Positions 1 through 9,355 are shown, counted from the stretch's first letter. The stretch: 64,000 nucleotides of DNA from Planctomycetia bacterium (GCA_016191115.1 JACPPG010000039.1:1-64000); one strand, 5' to 3'. Numbers and translations: made by a program. The notes: a model not told the origin generated them from the sequence alone.

Positions 1-138
1 AAGCTTGCCGGCGGCGCACCGGCGGGAAAGTGGGACAGGCACCGAGACGCAACGTTCGTCTGAAAGGACTTGCGCTGTTTATGCTCGGAGCCAGTCCCAT
101 TTTCCCGCCTCGCCATTTTGAAAAACAGAATGACCCTG
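1..138 (+). repeat. ~157-bp palindromic element, copy A (cut by window edge)
   Basis: First of six copies of a dispersed element. It begins inside the element at AAGCTTGCCGGCGGCGCACC and ends at the inverted terminus GACCCTG. The inner arms GGCGGGAAAGTGGGACAGGC and CCAGTCCCATTTTCCCGCC are imperfect inverted complements, so most of the element can fold into one hairpin. The left terminus lies outside the window, so no target duplication can be tested. The copy directly abuts a broken oxidoreductase gene. Confidence 0.85.
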
Positions 139-321
139 GCAATTGGGTCGCCGACAACCGGGGCACGCTGCGCTTTGCCCCAGGCGGTGCTCCTGGGCAA
201 CGTCTCCTACCGCACCGGCGGCAAGAAACTTGAGTGGGACGCCGACCGCTTGAAGGCCGCGAATTGCCCCGAGGCGGACAACTTTCTCAACCGCGAGTAC
301 CGCAAGGGGTGGGAGCTGTAA
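139..321 (+). pseudogene. C-terminal fragment of a Gfo/Idh/MocA-family oxidoreductase
   Basis: The reading frame ending at 321 encodes AVLLGNVSYRTGGKKLEWDA, followed by CPEADNF and a C-terminal REYRKGWEL. This is the usual tail of planctomycete Gfo/Idh/MocA oxidoreductases, where a conserved LLGNVxYR block is followed by a terminal RxGWEL. No Rossmann domain or earlier part of the gene is present. In the same frame the upstream bases belong to repeat copy A, so the gene appears interrupted or truncated at the repeat. The rest of the gene could lie left of the window if the element is simply inserted. The family call rests on recalled similarity of the tail only. Confidence 0.6.
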
Positions 322-672
322 GCGGCGGGCGGCGGGCAGCCGGCAGTTGGATACGCAGGCGCTGCCGCTTGTGCGGCGGATGGTCTTGGTCAGTGCGGTC
401 GTTCGCCTCGAAGTGGTCCGTCTGCTTGCCAGCCGGACGGCGGCGTCTTATCATCCTGGTGCCTGCCGCAAGCCCACGCCGAAGTACGACACGCCGCATC
501 TGTTTGCAGCCGCGCGAAGGACAGCCACCTGCCGCCGCGGGTGGGCTTTGCAAGCGTGTGCTAGACGTTGCGAGCGCGCGTGGGCTTCGCCCGCGCTGTC
601 GGCTGACGGCGCTAGCCCAATCGGCGCCGCCCGAGCATCCCTCCCCGTTCTCACAGCTCAACGGAACCCCTG
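322..672. other. Intergenic region with no gene seen
   Basis: About 350 bases between the oxidoreductase fragment and the MFS gene. Overlapping open frames here have no family resemblance and no ribosome site. The only structure noticed is a short hairpin near 575-598, with a GTGGGC arm, TTC loop and GCCCGC arm. No terminator or promoter is evident. Confidence 0.5.
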
Positions 673-2085
673 ATGGCCTCCTCTACCTTGCCTCGACGGC
701 GGCTTACGGCCGTGGAATGGCTGATCTGCGTCATCGCCTCGATCGGCTTTGCCTTCGATATCTACGAGCTGTTGATGCTCCCCTTGATTCTACGGCCAGC
801 CTTGGTCGAGCTGATTGGCGCCGCCCCCGGGAGCAGTGAGTTCGCGATGTGGCGCGGCATCCTTTTCTTCGTACCGGCGTTCGTCGGCGGATTGTTCGGC
901 CTGGTGGGCGGCTACTTGACCGACCGGCTCGGGCGCCGCCGCGTGTTGACGTGGAGCATTCTGTTGTACGCGTTCTCCGCGTTCGCGGGCGGGTTCTCCA
1001 CTTCGATCTGGATGCTATTGGTGTTGCGTAGCACGAAGTTCATCGGCGTGTGCGTCGAATTCGTGGCGGCCGTCGCCTGGCTCGCCGAGTTGTTCCCCGA
1101 GCCGGCGCGGCGCGAGCGCGTGCTGGGCTACACGCAGGCCTTCTCGTCGATCGGGGGCTTGCTAGTGGCCGGCGCCAACTCGCTGGCGCTCGCTTTCTCC
1201 GACAAACTGCCGGCCATCGCTATTCCCGACTTCGCCACGTCGCTCTTGGGCTCGATCGATCCGGCGCACCAGCACGAGGCGTGGCGCTATACGATGATGT
1301 CAGGGCTGATCCCGGCCATACCGCTGATTTTCATCAGGCCGTTCTTGCCAGAAAGCCCGATCTGGGCGCAGAAGAAAATGGCGGGCACTCTGAAGCGACC
1401 GAGCCTGATGGAACTGTTCCGACCGGAATTGCGCCGCACGACGCTCGTGACAACGCTGATCTTCGCGTGCAGCTATGGGGCGGCCTTCGGCGCCATCCAG
1501 CAAATCCCGCAGATCGTGCCGGGATTGTCGGAGGTCGTGGAGAAGGTCAAGGACATGCCCAAGCCCAAGCAGCGGGCCGAAGAGCAGGCCATCGCGGCGG
1601 ATGTCACGAAAGTGCAGGAGATCGGCGGTCTTGTGGGGCGCATTCTGCTGGCCGTTTTGGCCGTGCGGATTGTCAGTCGGCAAAAGCTGCTGCGCTTGTT
1701 CCAAGTGCCGGGCCTGGCAATCGTGCCGGCCGTCTTCGCCTACGCGGCGGTACACAGTTTGACGCTTTTGTACGTTGGCATTTTCTTCGCCGGGCTCGTG
1801 ACCGTGGCACAGTTCAGCTTTTGGGGCAACTACTTGCCGCGCGTCTATCCCGTTCACCTGCGCGGCACGGGCGAAAGCTTCGCCGCCAATATCGGCGGCC
1901 GCATGATCGGCACCTCCTTCGCCTGGGTCACCAGCGCCATCGCCGCGCTGCCGTTTGTCCCCGGCGGGTCCGATCCGGCCAAGATGGCCTATACGAGCGC
2001 CGGCGTGGCGTTATTCGTGTACGCCGTCGGTCTGGTCGCCTCGTTCTGGCTCCCGGAGCCCGGTGAGGAGGACCTGCCGGAGTGA
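673..2085 (+). CDS. MFS transporter
   Basis: A 470-residue polytopic inner-membrane protein of the major facilitator superfamily. About 12 hydrophobic segments are visible, with the first at residues 15-40. The loop 2-3 signature GGYLTDRLGRRRV lies at residues 79-91 and is the classic MFS motif A (G-x-x-x-D-R-x-G-R-R). A charged central loop follows residue 225, and an unusually hydrophilic insert rich in K, E and Q sits near residues 290-315. The substrate cannot be read from sequence, although the fold resembles sugar or metabolite:H+ symporters. The start ATG has no strong Shine-Dalgarno sequence. It stands alone, with repeats on both sides. Confidence 0.88.
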   Translation: MASSTLPRRRLTAVEWLICVIASIGFAFDIYELLMLPLILRPALVELIGAAPGSSEFAMWRGILFFVPAFVGGLFGLVGGYLTDRLGRRRVLTWSILLYAFSAFAGGFSTSIWMLLVLRSTKFIGVCVEFVAAVAWLAELFPEPARRERVLGYTQAFSSIGGLLVAGANSLALAFSDKLPAIAIPDFATSLLGSIDPAHQHEAWRYTMMSGLIPAIPLIFIRPFLPESPIWAQKKMAGTLKRPSLMELFRPELRRTTLVTTLIFACSYGAAFGAIQQIPQIVPGLSEVVEKVKDMPKPKQRAEEQAIAADVTKVQEIGGLVGRILLAVLAVRIVSRQKLLRLFQVPGLAIVPAVFAYAAVHSLTLLYVGIFFAGLVTVAQFSFWGNYLPRVYPVHLRGTGESFAANIGGRMIGTSFAWVTSAIAALPFVPGGSDPAKMAYTSAGVALFVYAVGLVASFWLPEPGEEDLPE

Positions 2086-2108
2086 GGGTGACGGAATCGC
2101 TCATACTC

Positions 2109-2171
2109 ACTAGCCCGACACGTAAGCGGAGGGTGTTTCACGCGTTTCCCTCGCTCGCGCTTCGGGCTAGT
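2109..2171. repeat. ACTAGCCCGA / TCGGGCTAGT inverted-repeat element
   Basis: Perfect 10-bp inverted termini ACTAGCCCGA and TCGGGCTAGT bound about 43 bp that contain CCCTCGCTCGCGCTTCGGGC. The same core (CCCTCGCT-N-GCGCTTCGGGC) recurs near 13088-13113 and, inverted, at 55327-55348. It lies right after the MFS stop codon and could form a hairpin in the 3' end of that transcript. Confidence 0.6.
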
Positions 2172-2214
2172 GTGCGGACGCAGACCGGTTGTCGGATATA
2201 GCCCGGGATGAACC

Positions 2215-2370
2215 CAGGGCCATTCACAGATTCAAGCTTGCCGGCGGCGCCCCGGCGGGAAAGTGGGACAGGACCGAGACGCAACGTTGGTCTGAAAGGG
2301 CTTGCGCTGTCTATGCTCGGAGCCAGTCCCATTTTCCCGCCTCGCCATTTTGAAAAACAGAATGGCCCTG
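2215..2370 (+). repeat. ~157-bp palindromic element, copy B, with target duplication
   Basis: A full-length copy. It starts CAGGGCCATTC and ends GAATGGCCCTG, which are inverted termini, and contains the same inner arms as copy A. Direct repeats GGATGAACC lie immediately outside at 2206-2214 and 2371-2379, consistent with a 9-bp target-site duplication. This is direct evidence that the unit has moved. Confidence 0.85.
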
Positions 2371-2531
2371 GGATGAACCACCGGCGGCTGACATTCGGCG
2401 GCGATTTTGTTTAGACTTGATTGACCTCTGGCAGCCGTTCCCCGGTGCTGATGGGCCGCTCTCGCGCGGCCACAGGAAAGGCATGCCAGCGTGGGACAGT
2501 ATCTTTGCGCTCACACTGGGGACCACCACAT

Positions 2532-5500
2532 ATGCTGTTTCGTCGATTGGTTTCCGCGCTGTTTTGGTGGTGCTCACACGGCACCCTACGATCGCGCTTA
2601 CGTTCAGAATGTGGGTGCCGTGGCCACGGAGCATGCCCGCGGCGAGCGTGGGCATGGCGCCCGTGCGCGGCTTGCTTCGCGTTGCTCTGCGCAGTGGTCG
2701 CCGCGCAGGCGGCGGATCGCTCGGCCGCGCCCCCGCGCGCGGGCGACGTGCCCAAGGCCCCCGACGGCCGCGCGCTGAATCTCGATTTCGAATCCGGCGA
2801 CCTGCGCGATTGGACCGCCGAAGGAGATGCCTTTGCGGGCCAACCGGTCAAGGGAGATACGGTCCACGCCCGTCGCAACGACATGCGCAGCGATCATGCG
2901 GGCGACTACTGGGTAGGCACGTTCGAGCGGAAGACGGACGCCCCGCAAGGCACCCTCACCAGCGTCCCGTTCCGTGTCACGCAGCCGTACGCCAGCTTTC
3001 TAGTGGCAGGCGGTGCGCAGCAGGAAACGCGCGTCGAGATCGTGCTGGCCGAAGGGCGGAAGGTGCTCTTCCACGTTTCCGGCGACGACACCGAGAGTCT
3101 CAAGCCCGCCCTGGTGGACCTGCGTCAGCACGTCGGCCAGGACATCCTCATCCGCCTCGTCGACGCGTCGAGCGTCGGCTGGGGGCACATCAACTTCGAC
3201 GATTTCCGCTTCCACGCCCAGAAGTCCGATTTCGGCGACCGCGCCACGCCGCAACCGCTCGACGTTTATGCCCACGCCGGGCTCGACCCGGTCGAGGCCG
3301 CCAAGACCATGACCGTGCCCGAGGGCTTTCGCGTCACGCTCTTTGCCGGCGAGCCCGACGTACGGCAGCCGATCGCTCAGGCGATCGACGACCGCGGGCG
3401 GCTGTGGGTGGCCGAGGCGTATTCGTATCCGATCCGCGTGCCGCAAGAGCAAGCCCGCGACCGCGTCCTCATCTTCGAAGACACCGACGGCGACGGGCAC
3501 TTTGATACCCGCAAGATCTTCGCCGACAAGCTCAACCTGGTGAGCGGACTGGAAATCGGCTTCGGCGGCGTGTGGATCGGCGCTGCGCCCGAGTTCCTGT
3601 TTATCCCTGATGCCGACGGCGATGACCGGCCCGACGGTCCGCCGCAAGTGCTTCTTGACGGGTGGGGCCACCAGGACACGCACGAAACCCTCAACACGTT
3701 CACCTGGGGACCCGACGGCTGGCTGTACGGCTGCCACGGCGTCTTCACCTATTCACTCGTCGGGAAACCCGGCACGCCCCGCGACAAGCGCGTGGGCATC
3801 AACGCCGGCGTGTGGCGGTACCATCCCACGAAGCACAAATTCGAAGTCTTTGCCGAGGGGACGAGCAACCCGTGGGGCGTGGACTTCAACGACCAGGGTC
3901 AGTGCTTCATCACGGCCTGCGTCATCCCGCACCTTTATCACATGATCCAGGGGGGCCGCTATCAGCGGCAGGCGGGTCAGCAGTTCAACCCGAACACGTA
4001 CGACGACATCCAGACGATCGCCCTGCACCGCCATTGGATCGGTGGCACGCCTCACTCCGGCAACAATCGCTCCGACGCGGCCGGCGGCGGCCACGCGCAC
4101 GCGGGCGCCATGATCTACCTCGGCGGCGCCTGGCCTGAGAAGTACCGCAACCAGCTTTTCATGAACAACATCCACGGTGCCCGCCTGAACGTGGACCAGC
4201 TTGCGCCGCGCGGGTCGGGTTACGTCGGCGATCGGGCGCCCGATTTCCTGCTGGCCAACGACAGTTGGTCGCAGATCATCAACCTGCAATCCGGACCCGA
4301 CGGTCAACTCTACATGATTGACTGGTACGACCGGAACCAATGCCACCACTTCGACGTCGATGGGCATGACCGCACCAACGGCCGCGTGTTCAAGGTTAGC
4401 TACGGAGATGCGAAGGCGACGCCGGTCGACCTGACAAAGCTCGACGAGGCGGCGCTCGTCAAGCTGCAAGTGGAGCGCAACGACTGGTACTGCCGGCACG
4501 CGCGGCGGATTCTGCAAGAGCGTGGACTGAAGGACCCGGCGGCCCGCGCGGCGCTCGTCGAAATGGCCTTTGCGCACGCCGATGAGACAAGGCGGCTGCG
4601 GGCCTTGTGGACGCTGCACTGCGCCGGGTCGCTCGATGAAGAGTTGATCGCCCGCGGCCTGACGAACGATTCGCCGCTGGTGCGGGCGTGGATGATCCAG
4701 TTGGCGTGCGAGGATCGGGCGCCGTCGGCGGCGAGCCTGGCGCGCTTCCGCGACATGGCAGCCAGCGACAATTCGCAGGTCGTGCGATTGTATCTGGCTT
4801 CGGCGGCCGGACGGCTGCCAGCCGATTCCCGATGGGACATCCTGGAAGGCCTTGTGCCGCATGACGAGGATGCCGGCGATCACAACTTGCCTTTGATGTA
4901 CTGGTACGCTGCCGAGCCATTGGCCGACGTCGACGCGGCGCGGGCCTTGGCGCTGGCGGCCGGTGCGCGCGTGCCGCCGCTGCCGGCGTTCATGGCCCGC
5001 CGCGTGGCCGCCGCCGGCACGCCCGAGGCGATCGCCCTGGTGGTCGAGCGGCTGGCCGGCGCCGACATGGGCGACGTCCGCGCGGCGTTGCTCGCCGGCT
5101 TGAGCGAATCGCTTAAGGGCCGCCGGCAAGTCGACATGCCTGCCGCCTGGCGGAGGGCCTTCCTGCAGATCAAGAAGGCCGGCGATCCGGCCACGGTGAC
5201 GCAGGCCACGGCTTTGGCTATTACCTTCGGCGACGCGAATGCGATCGAAGCAATGCGCGAGCGGCTGGCCGACACGAAGGCCCCGCTCGAAGACCGCCAG
5301 AAGGCGCTCGCCGCGTTATTGAAGGTTCGCGATCGAGAGCTGCCGGCGACGCTGCAAACGCTGCTGGCCGACCCGGCCATTCGCGGCGCCGCGCTGCGCG
5401 GACTGGCGGCGTACGACGACGCGCGCACGCCAACGGTCGTGCTCGAAGTGTACCCGGCGCTCAGCCAGGTGGAAAAACGCGACGCCCTGGCGACGCTCGC

Positions 5501-6710
5501 CTCGCGCGTCGAGTACGCGCAAGCCTTGCTGGCTGGCGTCGAACGGAAGACCGTCGCTTCCGCCGACCTCTCGGCCGATCTCGTGCGGCAGTTGCACAAT
5601 CTCAAGAATGCCGATCTCGATAGCAAAATCGCCGCCGTGTGGGGCACCGTCCGCGAGACCGCCGCCGATAAGGCGGAACTCATCACAGAATACAAGAAAA
5701 TGCTCACCCGCAAGGCAAAACAGAAGCCCGACGTGCTGTTGGGCCGCGCGGTATTCGCCAAGACCTGCCAGCAGTGTCACATGCTCTTTGGCACCGGCGC
5801 CAAAGTCGGTCCGGAACTCACCGGCTCGAATCGTACTGACCGCGACTACGTGTTGTCGAACGTGCTCGATTCGAGCGCCGTCGTGGCCAAGGAATACCAG
5901 GCCACGGTCATCGCCACCGGCGACGGCCGCGTGCTCACCGGCCTGATCCGCGCCGAAGACAAGGACGCCGTGACGCTCGTGACCGCCAACGAGACCGTCA
6001 TTATCCCCAAGGGCGAGATCGACCAGCGCGAGCTGAGCACCAAGTCGATGATGCCCGACGACTTGTGGAAGCCGCTCTCGGAACATGAGGTTCGCTCGCT
6101 CGTGATGTACCTGGCCAGCCCGGAGCAGGTGCCTATGTTGGCCACGGAAGAAAACGCGCAGAGCCTGTTCAACGGCCGGGACCTGACCGGCTGGCAGGGC
6201 AACGCCGCGTTGTGGATCGTCGAGAACGGCGAGATCGTGGGCCGCACGACGGGGCTGGCGCGCAACGAGTTCTTGCGCAGCGACATGGCGGCCGACGATT
6301 TCCGCCTGTCGCTCGACGTGAAGCTGCTCGACAATCGCGGCAACAGCGGCATCCAGTTCCGCAGCGAGGCCTTGCCCGACGGCGAGATGCGCGGCTACCA
6401 GGCAGACGTAGGCCCCGGCTGGTGGGGTAAACTGTACGAGGAAAACCGGCGTGGGCCGGTCTGGAAGGAGTCCGGCGAGAAGCACGTGAAACCGGGGGAG
6501 TGGAACCACTACGAGATCGTGGCCGTGGGGAACCGCATCCGCACGTGGATCAACGGCAACCTGTGCGTCGACCTGGACGACGCACAGGCAGGCGTGCCGC
6601 GCGGCATCTTCGCCCTGCAATTGCACTCAGGCGACGCCATGGAAGTCCGCTTCAAGAACCTGAAGCTGGAGCTGAACCCGCAGTTGGAATCGACCGCCGC
6701 AGGGCAATAA
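2532..6710 (+). CDS. PVC-type heme-binding CxxCH protein with dehydrogenase, HEAT-like and DUF1080 domains
   Basis: A giant secreted protein (about 1390 residues) of the planctomycete membrane-bound dehydrogenase type. Seen in order are a galactose-binding-like N-terminal region, a beta-propeller dehydrogenase region beginning near residue 260 (VPEGFRVTLFAGEP), an Ala/Leu-rich helical repeat region (about 650-1050) like HEAT repeats, a cytochrome c motif CQQCH near residue 1079, and a C-terminal DUF1080/3-keto-disaccharide hydrolase domain starting LFNGRDLTGW near 1211. It probably oxidises sugars or polymers outside the cytoplasm. The start is uncertain. The frame is open from 2421; ATG 2532 was chosen. 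The only hydrophobic signal-like stretch (CFALLCAVVAAQA) lies about 48 residues in, after a segment encoded by a degenerate palindromic repeat (2612-2664). Confidence 0.85.
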   Translation: MLFRRLVSALFWWCSHGTLRSRLRSECGCRGHGACPRRAWAWRPCAACFALLCAVVAAQAADRSAAPPRAGDVPKAPDGRALNLDFESGDLRDWTAEGDAFAGQPVKGDTVHARRNDMRSDHAGDYWVGTFERKTDAPQGTLTSVPFRVTQPYASFLVAGGAQQETRVEIVLAEGRKVLFHVSGDDTESLKPALVDLRQHVGQDILIRLVDASSVGWGHINFDDFRFHAQKSDFGDRATPQPLDVYAHAGLDPVEAAKTMTVPEGFRVTLFAGEPDVRQPIAQAIDDRGRLWVAEAYSYPIRVPQEQARDRVLIFEDTDGDGHFDTRKIFADKLNLVSGLEIGFGGVWIGAAPEFLFIPDADGDDRPDGPPQVLLDGWGHQDTHETLNTFTWGPDGWLYGCHGVFTYSLVGKPGTPRDKRVGINAGVWRYHPTKHKFEVFAEGTSNPWGVDFNDQGQCFITACVIPHLYHMIQGGRYQRQAGQQFNPNTYDDIQTIALHRHWIGGTPHSGNNRSDAAGGGHAHAGAMIYLGGAWPEKYRNQLFMNNIHGARLNVDQLAPRGSGYVGDRAPDFLLANDSWSQIINLQSGPDGQLYMIDWYDRNQCHHFDVDGHDRTNGRVFKVSYGDAKATPVDLTKLDEAALVKLQVERNDWYCRHARRILQERGLKDPAARAALVEMAFAHADETRRLRALWTLHCAGSLDEELIARGLTNDSPLVRAWMIQLACEDRAPSAASLARFRDMAASDNSQVVRLYLASAAGRLPADSRWDILEGLVPHDEDAGDHNLPLMYWYAAEPLADVDAARALALAAGARVPPLPAFMARRVAAAGTPEAIALVVERLAGADMGDVRAALLAGLSESLKGRRQVDMPAAWRRAFLQIKKAGDPATVTQATALAITFGDANAIEAMRERLADTKAPLEDRQKALAALLKVRDRELPATLQTLLADPAIRGAALRGLAAYDDARTPTVVLEVYPALSQVEKRDALATLASRVEYAQALLAGVERKTVASADLSADLVRQLHNLKNADLDSKIAAVWGTVRETAADKAELITEYKKMLTRKAKQKPDVLLGRAVFAKTCQQCHMLFGTGAKVGPELTGSNRTDRDYVLSNVLDSSAVVAKEYQATVIATGDGRVLTGLIRAEDKDAVTLVTANETVIIPKGEIDQRELSTKSMMPDDLWKPLSEHEVRSLVMYLASPEQVPMLATEENAQSLFNGRDLTGWQGNAALWIVENGEIVGRTTGLARNEFLRSDMAADDFRLSLDVKLLDNRGNSGIQFRSEALPDGEMRGYQADVGPGWWGKLYEENRRGPVWKESGEKHVKPGEWNHYEIVAVGNRIRTWINGNLCVDLDDAQAGVPRGIFALQLHSGDAMEVRFKNLKLELNPQLESTAAGQ

Positions 6711-6728
6711 AGGTACAGTTATAGGCGC

Positions 6729-6819
6729 CATGCCTACGCTCGCCGTGGGCATGTAAGCTGCGACCCATATGCGCCCAGGTCAGTCGGCATGGCCACGTCG
6801 GAGTTCGTCCGTGGCCATG
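6729..6819. repeat. Pair of CATGCCCACG / CGTGGGCATG short palindromes
   Basis: Two short hairpins lie in the gap before the alcohol dehydrogenase. CATGCCTACG-CTCGC-CGTGGGCATG is at 6729-6753, and CATGGCCACG with CGTGGCCATG around a 12-bp loop is at 6788-6819, followed by GCACCC. Related sequence occurs at 2612-2664 and 29661-29695. They look like a small dispersed palindrome family. Confidence 0.55.
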
Positions 6820-6841
6820 GCACCCAGCCGAGTCTACGCCC

Positions 6842-8044
6842 ATGCCCGCGCCACCGACGTTGTCCCTGTCTGCCGGGTACGACTTCCTCCCCCCGCCGCG
6901 GATTGTCTTTGGGTGGGGGCGACGGCGCGAGGTGGGCGCGATCGCTCGCACGCTTGGCGACCGCCGCGCGTTTCTCGTGCTGGGATCGCGAACGCTTGCC
7001 GGCAGCGGCGTCATGCAAGAAATCGAGCAGTCGCTCTACGATGCCGGTCTGCAGCCCTTGCAGGCGACCACTATCTCGCGCGAACCGGAGATCGACGACG
7101 TCGATCACCTCGTGCGCTGGCTCCGTGAGGAGCACGCCACGCGCGACGACGTGCTGGTGGCGATCGGCGGCGGATCGGCCATCGATCTGGCCAAGGCCGC
7201 CGGCGCGCTTGTGACGCAGCCATCGAGCGCCGGCGTCACCGATTACCTGGAAGGTGTCGGCCGGGGTCTGGCGATACGCGAGCCGCCGCTGGGGCTTGTG
7301 GCCGTGCCGACCACCGGCGGCACCGGCAGTGAGGCCACGAAGAACGCCGTCATATCGAGCTTCGATCCGCCCTTCAAAAAGAGCCTGCGGTCCGAGCGCA
7401 TGTTGCCGCGCGCCGTGCTGGTCGATCCGGAGCTGGCGGTCACGGCGCCCAAGTCGGTGACCGCCGCCAGCGGCCTGGACGCGATCACGCAGTGCATCGA
7501 AAGTTACATCTCGCGCCGCGCGAAGCCTATCCCGCAGGCCCTGGCCGCGGCAGGGCTCCGCCGCGCGGTGCCGGCGCTGCGCGAAGCCGTCGAAGAACCA
7601 GCCAGCCGGCCGGCACGCGAAGCGATGGCGCACGCGGCACTGCTATCCGGAATGGCGCTTGCGAATTCTGGATTGGGCATGGCCCACGGCGTCGCGGCGG
7701 CGCTCGGCGTGCACGCCCACGTCGCGCATGGGCTCGCCTGCGCCGTCATGCTGCCGATCGCGCTGCGGACGAATTTGCCGGCGTGTACGAGCGAACTGGC
7801 CGAGCTCGCCCGCGCGGTTTGGGACGATCACTGGCCCTCGGCGACCGCCGCGGCCGACGCGCTGGTCGCGCGGATCGACGAGCTATGTCGCGCGGTCGGC
7901 GTGCCGCAGCGGCTGCGGGACCTGGGCGTCGCGCGCGAGCAGATCCCGGCGCTCGTGGCCGGCGCGCACGGCAACAGCCTGGACGGCAACCCGATCACGC
8001 TCGGTGACGATCAGTTGAACGACATCCTGCAGGGTTGCTGGTGA
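6842..8044 (+). CDS. Iron-containing alcohol dehydrogenase
   Basis: A 400-residue cytoplasmic group III (Fe-dependent) alcohol dehydrogenase, which interconverts alcohols and aldehydes with NAD(P). The nucleotide-binding loop GGGSAIDLAKA lies at about residue 109, and VPTTGGTGSEAT follows near 158. The metal-site region ASGLDAITQCIESYIS and the later GLGMAHGVAAALG and HAHVAHG supply the usual Asp and His ligands. Length matches the family. A PfkB kinase follows 90 bases later on the same strand, suggesting a small carbon-metabolism unit. The substrate is not determined. No strong Shine-Dalgarno sequence precedes ATG 6842, so the start could be slightly off. Confidence 0.9.
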   Translation: MPAPPTLSLSAGYDFLPPPRIVFGWGRRREVGAIARTLGDRRAFLVLGSRTLAGSGVMQEIEQSLYDAGLQPLQATTISREPEIDDVDHLVRWLREEHATRDDVLVAIGGGSAIDLAKAAGALVTQPSSAGVTDYLEGVGRGLAIREPPLGLVAVPTTGGTGSEATKNAVISSFDPPFKKSLRSERMLPRAVLVDPELAVTAPKSVTAASGLDAITQCIESYISRRAKPIPQALAAAGLRRAVPALREAVEEPASRPAREAMAHAALLSGMALANSGLGMAHGVAAALGVHAHVAHGLACAVMLPIALRTNLPACTSELAELARAVWDDHWPSATAAADALVARIDELCRAVGVPQRLRDLGVAREQIPALVAGAHGNSLDGNPITLGDDQLNDILQGCW

Positions 8045-8052
8045 CTTGGGAG

Positions 8053-8071
8053 GGCGGGCGTCCTGCCCGCC
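8053..8071. terminator. GC-rich hairpin after the alcohol dehydrogenase
   Basis: A perfect 7-bp stem GGCGGGC / GCCCGCC with loop GTCCT begins nine bases after the stop codon. It has no T-run, so it is not a canonical intrinsic terminator. It may instead be an RNA 3' hairpin or one more small palindromic repeat. Confidence 0.4.
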
Positions 8072-8135
8072 TTGACCGGCTCAACGGCGCCGCCTCATCA
8101 CAAGCTACCGCAGCGTGCGCCAAAGGAGGGTGTTA

Positions 8136-9062
8136 GTGATCGTCGCCGCCGGACTTTCGCCTGCCTGGCAGCAGATTCTCGTCTTCGACGCCTTCGCGCC
8201 CGGCGCCGTGAACCGCGCGCGCGAGGTCCATTGGTGCGGTTCGGGCAAGGTGCTCAACGTCGGCGCGGGCCTGGCGCATTTAGGCGCCGAAAGCCACACA
8301 ATAGCCCCGCTGGGCGGCCCGGCGCGGGAGGTGATCGAGCGCGAGTTTTGCGCGATGAACGTGCCGCTGCGTGTGATTGCCTGCCGCGAGCCGACGCGGG
8401 TGTGCACCACCGTCCTCGATCGCGCCACGAGCACGACGACCGAGCTCGTCAAAGACGCCCGGCCGCTGGGCGAGGATGAAATCGCGTCTTTTGTCGACGC
8501 CTTCGCGCGAACGGCCGCGACGGCCCAAGTCGTCGTGTTCTCCGGTTCGCTCCCCTCCGGCGTGCCTTTGACGTTTTGTCGGGACTTGCTTGCGCGGACG
8601 TCCGCCGCAGTCATCCTTGACGCGCGCGGTCCGGAACTCTTGGCCGCACTGGATCGCCGCCCACGGCTCGTGAAGCCCAATCGCGAGGAGTTGGGGCACA
8701 CCCTCGGCCGGGACCTGTCGGGCGATCAGGAATTGCTGGCAGCGATGCGCGAGCTCAACCAGCGCGGCGCCGAGTGGGTCGTTGTGACGGGCGGCAAAAA
8801 ACCAGTATGGGTCACGTCGCATGACGCAACGTTCCGCATCGTCCCGCCACCGGTTGAACGAATGGTCAATCCAATCGGCTGCGGCGATGCACTCGCGGCC
8901 GGATTGGCGTGGGGAATCGAGCGCGGATTGCCGGTGATCGATAGCGTGCGGCTGGGCATGGCGGCCGCGGCAAATCGGCTCGAGCAGCTTCTGCCCGGCC
9001 GTCTCGCCGCCGCGCGCGTCGAGCAGATCGCGAGCCGAATCGTGGCCGAAGTGGCCTCGTGA
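8136..9062 (+). CDS. PfkB-family hexose kinase (1-phosphofructokinase/tagatose-6-phosphate kinase type)
   Basis: A 308-residue ribokinase-fold kinase. N-terminal MIVAAGLSPAWQQ, then GSGKVLNVGAGLAHLG, is the sugar-binding pattern of the fructose-1-phosphate/tagatose-6-phosphate branch (GGKGINVA in others). The catalytic signature near the C-terminus is NPIGCGDALAAGLA, with the expected Asp catalytic base and anion hole in GCGD where most members have GAGD. GTG 8136 was chosen because GGAGGG ends five bases before it; an upstream GTG at 8115 lacks such a site. It lies downstream of the alcohol dehydrogenase on the same strand. The precise sugar phosphate cannot be assigned. Confidence 0.85.
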   Translation: MIVAAGLSPAWQQILVFDAFAPGAVNRAREVHWCGSGKVLNVGAGLAHLGAESHTIAPLGGPAREVIEREFCAMNVPLRVIACREPTRVCTTVLDRATSTTTELVKDARPLGEDEIASFVDAFARTAATAQVVVFSGSLPSGVPLTFCRDLLARTSAAVILDARGPELLAALDRRPRLVKPNREELGHTLGRDLSGDQELLAAMRELNQRGAEWVVVTGGKKPVWVTSHDATFRIVPPPVERMVNPIGCGDALAAGLAWGIERGLPVIDSVRLGMAAAANRLEQLLPGRLAAARVEQIASRIVAEVAS

Positions 9063-9091
9063 CTCAGCAGCTCAGAGCCAATAGCAGGTTC

Positions 9092-9248
9092 CAGGGCCAT
9101 TCTGTTTTTCAAAATGGCGAGGCGGGAAAATGGGACTGGCTCCGAGCATAAACAGCGCAAGCCCCTTCAGACCAACGCTTCGTCTCGGTGCCTGTCCCAC
9201 TTTCCCGCCGGTGCGCCGCCGGCAAGCTTGAATCTGTGAACGGGCCTG
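9092..9248 (-). repeat. ~157-bp palindromic element, copy C, with target duplication
   Basis: A full copy in the opposite orientation to A and B. It starts CAGGGCCATTCTG and ends GGGCCTG, containing the same inner arms. Direct repeats TAGCAGGTTC flank it at 9082-9091 and 9249-9258 (10 bp), the signature of an insertion. It sits between the kinase and the YgiQ gene. Confidence 0.85.
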
Positions 9249-9355
9249 TAGCAGGTTCCCACGCTGTGTCCAGTCGCCGGCTACTCGGATAGAATGGAGC
9301 GACTTCTCGCATCACTTGCGCGTCCACGGCGACTGCACCGTCACTGCGACCAGAT

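Noticed and set aside
234-839. A 201-codon open frame overlapping the first MFS gene
   Set aside because: It is in a different frame from the MFS gene, has no recognised motif and an Arg-rich composition typical of shadow frames in GC-rich DNA.
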